Assembly (NCBI RefSeq): GCF_020216025.1
Contig: NZ_JAIWNC010000042.1
Span: forward strand, 27,172 to 91,171
DNA: 64,000 nucleotides
Source of the DNA: Jidongwangia harbinensis
GTDB taxonomy: Bacteria; Actinomycetota; Actinomycetes; Mycobacteriales; Micromonosporaceae
Reading direction: 5' to 3'
Below the pieces are notes generated by a model. It had not been told where the DNA came from and did no database searches. It saw only the letters and a program-made list of their open reading frames with translations. The translations under genes were made by a program, and so were the position numbers. Shown piece by piece: positions 44,937 to 52,187 of this stretch (positions within the stretch are counted from its first letter, which is position 1; each line of letters starts with the position of its first letter).

Positions 44937-47900
44937 CAGGACATGAGTGCGGCGGCGTGCGGCTCTACGCCGACTTCCGGATTGACGACGACGTTCCCGT
45001 TGAACAAGCGCTGGAACTGGGCGACCACGAATGCGCACGACTCGCACATCCGGTAGTCGGTGTGCATCTGCACCATCCCGTGCACGTCGTCGTACCGCTC
45101 GGTGTTCCGGGCGTAGTCGGTGCCGGCTGCTGCCCGGGGTGTGAACTTCTGGGCGACGTACTCCAGGATCTTGAGTTCGCTGTCGGTGTGCCGGGGCACC
45201 ATCGCGGGAGTGGCGCCCTTCCGGATCGACTTCTTCGACGGCAGGATCAGGCTGCTGAAGAACAGGTTCATGCCCTGCTCGTACTCGACTTCCTCGGCCT
45301 GCCCGCTCCGGGAGACCGGCTGGTCGATTCCGCTGCCACTGACCGCGGCGACGGTGCCCCGCTGTCCGTTGATGTCATACCAGGCCGTACCCACGCTCTT
45401 GCTGCGGGCATTCGGCAGCTTCTTGTAGTCCATCATCATGACGAGTCGCTTGATCAGACCGGCCAGGACGCCGAGCAGCATCCGGCGCTGGGTGGGGTCG
45501 ACCGTGGTGGCGATGCTGGGTAGGACCCCGTAGATCTGGGCGGCAACCTGGCGGGCCTGTGCCTCGCGCGGTGGCCATACCGCTTCCAGGATGTTGGCCA
45601 CCAGCTGTGGGACCGGCTGCGGCGTACTCGACACGATCAGGGCGCCGCCCTCAAGAGAGACCTTGTGGTCGAAGCCGTCAACGTCAAACGGCGCGACGTT
45701 CTCCGTCGTTGCGGCCGGATTCTCCGCAGCGTCTGCGGGCCGGCCCACACCGAGCGCGTTCAGCGCCGCCCGCCCCAGTCGCATCGCCTGCTGGAACAGC
45801 CAGTCCAGCGCCTTGTCCACCAACTCCCGCAACTGCCCGATCAGCTCCACCAGCTTCTCCGGCACGTTGCCCAGCCCGGCCTGGTTCGCCAGGAAGCCGA
45901 TCGCCACCGGGATCGCGTTCGCCAGCCCGCGTTCCACCTTCGCGGCACCCGCCGAGATGTTGCCGGCCGCCACCGCCGCCAGCGTGGTGACGTAGTCGTT
46001 GACGATCTGCAGGATCTCCCGGACGTACTCGATCACCGACTGCACCGCGTTGAAGAACGCGATGCCGCTGTTGACCACGGCCATGATGCCGGTCGGGTCC
46101 AGCATGGACAGCAGCTTCGCGGTGGCCTTCTCGATGATCGTGGTGACGATCCAGTCCTTGGCCATGCCCAGCAGCGTGTCCCACAGGTTGCCGAGCTGGC
46201 TCTCGATGTGCTTCCAGATGGCGGCGACGCCGTTCTCCTGCACGTCGGAGATGAACTCGAACGCGTCGTCGGCCAGGTCCAGGCCGGCCCGGATCTTCTG
46301 CACCGTCTCCGGGCCGATCTGCTCGCCCAGCTTCTGCCAGAGCTTGTCCGCGGTCACGTCGAGCACCTGCAGGACCAGGGTCAGGATCGACCGGAACGAC
46401 AGGTCCGGCGGCTTCTGGATGCCGAGCGCGCCGAGCCCGCGGAACAGCCAGTCGGCCAGCCCGCTCAGCAGGTAGTCGAGCACCTTGTCGAGGAAGCTCA
46501 GGAAGCCGCTCTTGAGGGCCGCGATCAGGTTCAGCAGGAACGCCACCGGGTCGCGCTTGATGTCCTCGATGGCCGCCATCGCGTTGCTGATGATGCTGCC
46601 CAGCAACTCCGACGGGAAGTTCATCAGCTTGAGGATCAGCGTGATGACCACCTTGATCACTTCGCCGGCGAACTCGACGATGCGGCCCAGCGGCTCGCCG
46701 AACTTCTCCAGCACCCGCAGGAACGCGCCGACCGGGTTCAGCAGGTCCTCGAGCGTCAGCGAGTTCCACACGCCGAGGAACGTGTTGACGATCAGGTCGA
46801 GCGAGATGCCCAGGCGCGACATCGCGCCCTCGATCTGGGCCGCGGCGTCCGCGATGACGCCGGCCTCGGCGAGTTTCCGGTACGTCTCCTCGCCGCCGGG
46901 AAGCAGCGCGATGAAGCCGCCGATCAGATTCTCCGCGGTACGCGGCACCGCCCGGTGGGTGAACGGGTCCTCGCCGATGATGACCGTGAGCAGCCGGAAG
47001 CCGCGCATCCCGGACGCCTCGCGGGACAGCCAGTCGAGCAGCGCGTCCTTGATCAGCTTCAGGACGGTCACCATGATCTCGCCGGTGAACGCGCCGACCC
47101 GCTGCACCAGGCCGACCGCGTCCCGGGCGAGCTTGCTCAGGTTGTCGGCCAGGTTGGCGAGGTTGGCCGGCTGGATCGCGTTCCAGCCGGCCTCGAACAG
47201 CGCCATCAGCTCGCCGATCAGGCCGAGGAAGCGGGGGATCTGCACGTCCAGCCAGTCCGCGGTCTTCTGCAGCGTCCCGCGTTCCTGCATCTGGGCGAGC
47301 GTGTCCTGCTTGCCGATGAGCTTGAGGAAGTCGGCCAGGATCTCCACCGTGGTGGCCGCCACCGGCGTGCCGCGCAGCGGGTCGTGGTGCAGCACCTTCT
47401 TGGCCAGGTCCCACACCGGCGTGCCGACCAGGTAGGTCTCGGCCAGGCCCACGGCCGCGTCCCGGATCAGCTGCACGATCGCGTCGAGGATGCCGCGGAC
47501 GAACGCCAGCGCGTCGTTGTACAGGCCCTCGACCCGCCGGGTGATGACCGCGACGTTGCCGTCGATGCCCTTGTCGATGGACAGCTCGTTCCAGGCCTGG
47601 TCGACCTCCCGCTGGATCCGCTCCAGGGTCAGGTTGTGGCTGGTCAGACCGGCGTCGATCAGGCGGAAGGCGTCCTGCAGGATGCCGAGTTCGAGCAGCT
47701 TGGCCGCGACCACGTTGCCGAACGGCACCAGTCCCATGACGCCCCGGACCAGGTTCTCCGGGCTGCGGTCGACGGTCCGGTTGGCGATCGGGTCGTAGCC
47801 GGCGACCACGGTCAGCATGTCGTAGCCGGGCACCGCGCGGGCGAGGTCGCGGACCCCGTCCATGATGAAGTCGGGCAGCAGGCTGTCGCTGTCGCGCTGC

Positions 47901-48571
47901 AGCCGGAACACGCCGACGGACTGCTGCTGCACCACGTGCGTGGCCTCGTGGGCCATCAGCGCGAGGTCGCTCGCCGACTCGCCGGGGCCGAGGAAGATGT
48001 GCCCGCCGGAGGTGAACGCGCGGGCGCCGAGCTGCGTGGCGGCGGCCTGGGCGCGCTGGTCGCCGTGCACCTGCACGGCGCCGAGCCCGAAGCCCAGGTG
48101 CGGTTCGATCCGGGCCCGGACGTCCGGCGGAATCGCCGCGCCGGGACCGGGATCGGCCAGCAGCGCCTCCAGGCCGGGCGGACCGGACGGGTCGCCGGGC
48201 GCCGCGGCCGGCGCGCTCAGCCGGGCGACGGCGGGCGCCGGACCGGCCGGCGCGTCACCCAGACCGACCTGGGCGGCGACCGCGTCGGCCTGCGTCTCGA
48301 ACCGGTCGCCGGGCTGGCTCACGCTCAGTTTGGGCTGCACGGGCGCGTGCAGCCGGCGCAGCGCCCGGCCTCCGCCGGCGGAGAGCAGGCCCAGCGCGGC
48401 GGGCGCCGGGCCGTGGCCGGTGGCCAGGCGCTGGATGGCGGCATTGCCGCCGGCGGCCGGCGCCAGGGCAGGTGCCGAGACCGACGGGGTACGCGGAGAC
48501 CGCGCGACCGCGTGCACCGGTTCCGGCGCGTGCACCTCACCCAGCGGTTCCTGCCGCGCCGACAACGTCAC
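44936..48571 (-). CDS. eCIS-core (DUF4157) protein with C-terminal deaminase-like toxin domain
   Basis: The 1211-residue product starts at GTG 48571 after GAGGAGGG. A disordered N-terminus is followed by a DUF4157 module with HEATHVVQQ (H208, E209, H212). A long helical body (about 230-1040, many hydrophobic segments) contains two related units, MLTVVAGYDP...ENLVRGVMGLVPFG at about 252-330 and LLTVIIGEDP...ENLIGGFIALLPGG at about 525-605. The C-terminus (about 1050-1211) has HTDSELKILEYVAQKF and then MHTDYRMCESCAFVVAQF: DSE (1130-1132) and CESC (Cys1176, Cys1179) match the zinc and catalytic pattern of toxin-type deaminases. DUF4157 is known at the N-terminus of eCIS cargo. Its transcription diverges from the structural operon. 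Confidence 0.85.
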   Translation of the reverse strand: MTLSARQEPLGEVHAPEPVHAVARSPRTPSVSAPALAPAAGGNAAIQRLATGHGPAPAALGLLSAGGGRALRRLHAPVQPKLSVSQPGDRFETQADAVAAQVGLGDAPAGPAPAVARLSAPAAAPGDPSGPPGLEALLADPGPGAAIPPDVRARIEPHLGFGLGAVQVHGDQRAQAAATQLGARAFTSGGHIFLGPGESASDLALMAHEATHVVQQQSVGVFRLQRDSDSLLPDFIMDGVRDLARAVPGYDMLTVVAGYDPIANRTVDRSPENLVRGVMGLVPFGNVVAAKLLELGILQDAFRLIDAGLTSHNLTLERIQREVDQAWNELSIDKGIDGNVAVITRRVEGLYNDALAFVRGILDAIVQLIRDAAVGLAETYLVGTPVWDLAKKVLHHDPLRGTPVAATTVEILADFLKLIGKQDTLAQMQERGTLQKTADWLDVQIPRFLGLIGELMALFEAGWNAIQPANLANLADNLSKLARDAVGLVQRVGAFTGEIMVTVLKLIKDALLDWLSREASGMRGFRLLTVIIGEDPFTHRAVPRTAENLIGGFIALLPGGEETYRKLAEAGVIADAAAQIEGAMSRLGISLDLIVNTFLGVWNSLTLEDLLNPVGAFLRVLEKFGEPLGRIVEFAGEVIKVVITLILKLMNFPSELLGSIISNAMAAIEDIKRDPVAFLLNLIAALKSGFLSFLDKVLDYLLSGLADWLFRGLGALGIQKPPDLSFRSILTLVLQVLDVTADKLWQKLGEQIGPETVQKIRAGLDLADDAFEFISDVQENGVAAIWKHIESQLGNLWDTLLGMAKDWIVTTIIEKATAKLLSMLDPTGIMAVVNSGIAFFNAVQSVIEYVREILQIVNDYVTTLAAVAAGNISAGAAKVERGLANAIPVAIGFLANQAGLGNVPEKLVELIGQLRELVDKALDWLFQQAMRLGRAALNALGVGRPADAAENPAATTENVAPFDVDGFDHKVSLEGGALIVSSTPQPVPQLVANILEAVWPPREAQARQVAAQIYGVLPSIATTVDPTQRRMLLGVLAGLIKRLVMMMDYKKLPNARSKSVGTAWYDINGQRGTVAAVSGSGIDQPVSRSGQAEEVEYEQGMNLFFSSLILPSKKSIRKGATPAMVPRHTDSELKILEYVAQKFTPRAAAGTDYARNTERYDDVHGMVQMHTDYRMCESCAFVVAQFQRLFNGNVVVNPEVGVEPHAAALMS

Positions 48572-48732
48572 CTGGCCCGTCCCTCCTCGCCGGTCCAGCT
48601 TCGGCCCCTCGCGCCCGCGCGAGCAAGTGTTCTCCGACGGACTGCACCTTCGGCTGCACTGCCGCACCTTCTCCCGGAGCGCCGCACAAGGCACGCTCAG
48701 CGGCGGCGGCGGAGTCGGAAGGTGAGGCGGCG

Positions 48733-49065
48733 ATGACGCGGGTCCTGATGGGCGACTTCAGTGCCCTGCACCGCCTCGGACTGGAGGAGATCCTGCGGGT
48801 GGACGGCATCGAGCTGATCGGCACCGAGGGCAGCGACGTGCTGGCCCGGGTGCTGGAGGCGCTGCCCGACGTCGTCGTGCTCGACCTCGACAAGCGCACC
48901 ACGACCGATCTCGTGCACGTGATCGTGCACCGGTTCCCCGCCGTCAAGGTGGTCGCCTGCTCGGCGAGCCACCCGACCATGCGGATCTTTCCACCGCTGC
49001 ACTACGGCGAATTCTACGAGTCCGACCTTGACCCCGCGCTGCTGACCAGCGCGGTGCAGGCCTGA
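48733..49065 (+). CDS. Stand-alone receiver-like protein
   Basis: The 110-residue product resembles a CheY-type fold: MTRVLMGDFSALHRLGLEEIL, VVVLDLDKR (phospho-Asp position present) and VKVVACSAS. The acidic pair is incomplete (one Asp) and no conserved Lys is visible. It precedes the sheath gene by 19 nt and diverges from the eCIS-core gene, so it may gate the operon together with the LuxR-type regulator. GGTGAGG lies upstream of ATG. Confidence 0.7.
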   Translation: MTRVLMGDFSALHRLGLEEILRVDGIELIGTEGSDVLARVLEALPDVVVLDLDKRTTTDLVHVIVHRFPAVKVVACSASHPTMRIFPPLHYGEFYESDLDPALLTSAVQA

Positions 49066-49084
49066 AGACGAAGGGTGTCACCCA

Positions 49085-50734
49085 ATGGCCGCGTCGTACG
49101 GAGCCCCAGGCGTCTACATCGAGGAGCAGCCCAGCGGCTCCATGCCGATCGAGGGGGTGGGTACCGCCGTGGCGGCGTTCGTCGGCTTCACCGAACGCTA
49201 CGACCGTGACGAGGGCGACCCCACCGACCCCGACGGCGTGAAACCGCAACTGGTCACCAGCTGGCCGCAGTACGAACGGGTGTACGGCGGCTTCGTGCGT
49301 GGCGCCATGCTGCCGCACGCGGTCCGCGGGTTCTTCGAGAACGGTGGCAGCGCGGCGTACATCTGCCGGATTCCGGGCACCAACGGCGGCGAGGACGGCG
49401 ACGGCGGCCGGCCCACGCTGATGCTGCCCGCCGCGGAAAACCCGCAGACGCCCAGCATGCGGCTGGCCGCGGTGCAGCCCGGCGCCCACCTCGAGGTCGA
49501 GGTGGTGGCTCCGGCTCCGCCGCCGGCACCGGCCGAGGGCGAGGGTTCCGGCGACGGCGCGGCCGCCAGCAACGGCGGCGGCGAGTACACCCTGCGCGTC
49601 TACGAGGGCGGGCAGCTCCGCGAGGAGCTCGGCGGCCTGCAGTTCAGCGGACGCAGCACCCGCACCGTGGAGCGGACCGTCAACGAGCGCTCCAAGTTCC
49701 TGCGGATCGAGATGCAGCCGCTGCAGGGCGCGTCGCTCGCCGAGCGCACCCCGGCGGCCGGCCGCTACACGCTCGAGGCGCCGCCGGTGTCGACCGTCTC
49801 GGTCACCCCCGCGGATCTGGCCGGCAACGAGTCCGACCGCACCGGATACCAGGGCCTGGCGATCGCCGAGAACGTCACGATGGTGGCGATCCCGGATCTG
49901 ATCACGGTGGCCTCGCGCGAGGACGGTTCCCTCGACGAGGAGGTCTACCTGGGTGCGCAGAAGCAGCTGATCGACTTCTGCGAGGCGAGCCACAACAAGA
50001 TGGCGATCCTCGACACCCCGCCCGGCCTGAACGCGACCCGCGCGCTGGAGTGGCGGTCCCGGCTGGCCCGCGACTCCGCCTTCGCGGCGCTGTACTACCC
50101 CAACGTGGTGGTACCGAACCCGCTGGCCCGCCCGGGCGCCACCAACGGTGAGCTGTTCCTGACCGTGCCCACCGCCGGGCACGTGGCCGGGGTGTGGGCG
50201 CGCACCGACGCGGCCCGCGGCGTGTGGAAGGCACCGGCCAACGAGGCGGTCCGCGGCATCGCCCGGCTCGAGACCAACGTGACGAACGGCGAGCAGGACC
50301 TGCTCAACCCGGAGGGCGTCAACTGCATCCGGTCGTTCGGCAGCTACGGCACCAAGATCTGGGGTGCCCGTACCCTCGCCAAGACCGACCCGAGCTGGCG
50401 CTACATCAACGTCCGGCGGCTGTTCAACTTCGTCGAGGAGTCGATCCAGCGGGGCACCCAGTGGGCGGTGTTCGAGCCCAACGACTTCGACCTGTGGCAG
50501 CGGGTCAAGCGCAACATCACCTCGTTCCTGCGCGGGCTCTGGACCCAGGGCGCGCTGGTCGGCGCCACCCCGGAGCAGGCGTTCTACGTCCTCTGCGACG
50601 CCAGCAACAACCCGCCGTCGTCGGTGGACGAGGGCAAGCTCATCGTCGAGATCGGCATCGCCCCGGTGAAGCCGGCCGAGTTCGTGATCTTCCGGATCAG
50701 CCAGTGGCAGGGCGGCGGAGCCGCAACCGACTAA
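49085..50734 (+). CDS. Contractile tail sheath protein
   Basis: The 549-residue product begins with the sheath signature GAPGVYIEEQPSG and has the typical AFVGFTERY, QYERVYGGF, GYQGLAIAENVTMVAIPDL, WGARTLA, WRYINVRRLFNFVEESI and LCDASNN blocks. It is the main contractile element that wraps the tube. An acidic/Pro insertion at about 140-165 (APPPAPAEGEGSGDGAA) is not part of the core fold. It is first in the structural operon; the next gene begins 15 nt downstream. Confidence 0.93.
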   Translation: MAASYGAPGVYIEEQPSGSMPIEGVGTAVAAFVGFTERYDRDEGDPTDPDGVKPQLVTSWPQYERVYGGFVRGAMLPHAVRGFFENGGSAAYICRIPGTNGGEDGDGGRPTLMLPAAENPQTPSMRLAAVQPGAHLEVEVVAPAPPPAPAEGEGSGDGAAASNGGGEYTLRVYEGGQLREELGGLQFSGRSTRTVERTVNERSKFLRIEMQPLQGASLAERTPAAGRYTLEAPPVSTVSVTPADLAGNESDRTGYQGLAIAENVTMVAIPDLITVASREDGSLDEEVYLGAQKQLIDFCEASHNKMAILDTPPGLNATRALEWRSRLARDSAFAALYYPNVVVPNPLARPGATNGELFLTVPTAGHVAGVWARTDAARGVWKAPANEAVRGIARLETNVTNGEQDLLNPEGVNCIRSFGSYGTKIWGARTLAKTDPSWRYINVRRLFNFVEESIQRGTQWAVFEPNDFDLWQRVKRNITSFLRGLWTQGALVGATPEQAFYVLCDASNNPPSSVDEGKLIVEIGIAPVKPAEFVIFRISQWQGGGAATD

Positions 50735-50749
50735 TCGAAGGGGGCCTTT

Positions 50750-51181
50750 ATGCCTGACCTGATGACTACCTTCAACTTCGTCCTGGAGATCGGCGGAGTG
50801 GAGATGGCCAGCTTCCGCAAGTGCTCCGGCGTCGAGTCGGAGACCGAGACGATCGAGTACAAGGAAGCCACCAAGGACGGAAAGATGATCATCCGGAAGG
50901 TTCCGGGGGCGATGAAGTGGAGCGACATCACCCTGGAACGCCGGATCGACGAGTCGAAGGCGCTGTGGGAGTGGCGCAAGCAGGTCGAGGACGGTGACGT
51001 GGACTCGGCCCGCCGGGACGGTTCCATCGTCATCAAGGACTCGATGAAGGCCGAGGTCGCGCGCTGGAACTTCGAGCGCGGCTGGGTGTCCAAGTGGACC
51101 GGCGCCGAACTCGACGCCGGCGGCAACGAGGTGGCTACCGAGAAGGTGGTCATCACCCACGAAGGACTCCACAGGGCTTGA
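50750..51181 (+). CDS. Tail tube protein (first copy)
   Basis: The 143-residue product has the inner-tube (Pvc1/Hcp-like) layout: FNFVLEIGGVEMASFRKCSG, ETIEYKEATKDG, PGAMKWSDITLERRIDE, WGWVSKWTGAEL-type strand and KVVITHEGL. It would polymerise as hexamers inside the sheath. The gene is preceded by GAAGGGGG, a strong ribosome binding site. Confidence 0.92.
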   Translation: MPDLMTTFNFVLEIGGVEMASFRKCSGVESETETIEYKEATKDGKMIIRKVPGAMKWSDITLERRIDESKALWEWRKQVEDGDVDSARRDGSIVIKDSMKAEVARWNFERGWVSKWTGAELDAGGNEVATEKVVITHEGLHRA

Positions 51182-51212
51182 TGGCCTCACTTCGTTCGAG
51201 GAGCAACGCAGC

Positions 51213-51569
51213 ATGAGTTTGCAGACCGAATTTCCCTTCACCCTCCCGAAGGGGTATGTCGACGAGCACGGCACGTTGCACCGCACCGGCGTCATGCGGC
51301 TCGCGTGCGCCCGCGACGAGATCGAGCCGTTGCGCGACGGCCGGGTCAAGGAGAACGAGGCGTACGCGACGGTCATCGTGCTGTCCCGGGTGGTGACCGA
51401 GTTGGGTACCGTGCAGCGGGTCACCACCAAGACGATCGAGTCGTTGTTCGTCAGCGACTTCAGCTATCTGCAGGACCTCTACCGGATCGTGAACTTCCAG
51501 GACCCGAGTGTCCTCGACGCCCTGGAGCCGGGCGCCCCTTTCCCGCTGACATCCGTGGAGGTGGGTTAG
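51213..51569 (+). CDS. Phage tail assembly protein (zero-frame product)
   Basis: The 118-residue product is the short tail-assembly-type protein usually found between the two tube genes of eCIS operons (TEFPFTLPKGYVDEHG, GVMRLACARDEIEPL, LGTVQRVTTKTIESLFVSDFSYLQDLYRIVN). It ends at TAG 51567-51569. The zero frame carries CCCTTTC at 51536-51542 in the phase X XXY YYZ, and the frame reached by a -1 slip runs on through DUF6760. Confidence 0.85.
   Translation: MSLQTEFPFTLPKGYVDEHGTLHRTGVMRLACARDEIEPLRDGRVKENEAYATVIVLSRVVTELGTVQRVTTKTIESLFVSDFSYLQDLYRIVNFQDPSVLDALEPGAPFPLTSVEVG
51536..51542 (+). other. Candidate -1 programmed ribosomal frameshift site CCCTTTC
   Basis: The zero-frame codons are GCC CCT TTC; slipping back one base gives CCC TTT, which re-pairs with the same Pro and Phe tRNAs. 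An SD-like GGAG at 51524-51527 lies 8 nt upstream. A GTGGG/CCCAC stem about 20 nt downstream could assist. The -1 frame has no stop until 51736 and no start codon, so the DUF6760 part is otherwise untranslated. Confidence 0.55.
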
Positions 51570-51736
51570 GGCACTACGCCCACGACGAGCTGTGGCAGGA
51601 GATCGCCTTCCTGGCGTACCACCTGCACTGGGACCTCGACCGGCTGCTCGACCTGGAGCACGGGGACCGCATCCGGCTGCTGCAGGAGGTCGGCGGCCTG
51701 AACGAACGCGCATGGCAAGGAGTGCAAGGTGGCTAA
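51542..51736 (+). CDS. DUF6760-like region, likely made by -1 frameshift from the tail assembly gene
   Basis: In this frame the sequence HDELWQEIAFLAYHLHWDLDRLLDLEHGDR, split here as HDELWQEIAFLAYHLHW and DLDRLLDLEHGDR, matches the short DUF6760 protein that normally sits here in eCIS operons. No ATG, GTG or TTG occurs in frame before it; the only codons upstream are Pro, Phe, Ala, Arg and Gly types. The TAA is at 51734-51736 and overlaps the next gene. Fusion to the tail assembly protein (predicted about 173 residues) is inferred, not shown. Confidence 0.6.
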   Translation, partial: PADIRGGGLGHYAHDELWQEIAFLAYHLHWDLDRLLDLEHGDRIRLLQEVGGLNERAWQGVQGG

Positions 51737-52187
51737 GGCGTACACCGTCGATCCGCCGTTCGTCGGCAAGTTCAAGTTCGAGATCGACGGCACCACCATC
51801 GGCGCGTTCACCGAGGTGTCCGGGTTGTCGGTCCAGCTCGACGTGGAGGAGCTCGCCGAGGGCGGGCAGAACGGGTACACGCACAAGCTGCTGGGCCGGA
51901 TGAAGTGGCCGAACCTGGTGTTCAAGCGTGGTCTCACCGACACCGACGCGCTGTTCGAGTGGCTGATGACCGCGTCCGGCGAGGGCCTCACCGCGGCGGG
52001 CAACCGGGTGAAGCCGCGCAACGGCCGGATCAGCGTGCTGAACGCCGCGGGGGAGAGCATGCGGACCTGGTCCATCCTCGAGGCCAAGCCGGTGAAGTGG
52101 ACCGGTCCGCGGCTCGCGGCGTCGTCCCGCGACCTCGCCATCGAGGAGCTGGAGGTGTGTCACAGTGGCTTCCGCTCCGGCACCTAG
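51729..52187 (+). CDS. Tail tube protein (second copy)
   Basis: The 152-residue product is a second inner-tube-like protein with FKFEIDGTTIGAFTEVSGLS, NGYTHKLLGRMKWPNLVFKRG, LTAAGNRVKPRNG and IEELEVCHSG. In eCIS particles a second tube protein often makes the first ring or the tube-baseplate adaptor. GTG 51729 has GGAGTGCAAG upstream and overlaps the DUF6760 stop. It overlaps the next gene by 23 nt. Confidence 0.9.
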   Translation: MAKAYTVDPPFVGKFKFEIDGTTIGAFTEVSGLSVQLDVEELAEGGQNGYTHKLLGRMKWPNLVFKRGLTDTDALFEWLMTASGEGLTAAGNRVKPRNGRISVLNAAGESMRTWSILEAKPVKWTGPRLAASSRDLAIEELEVCHSGFRSGT

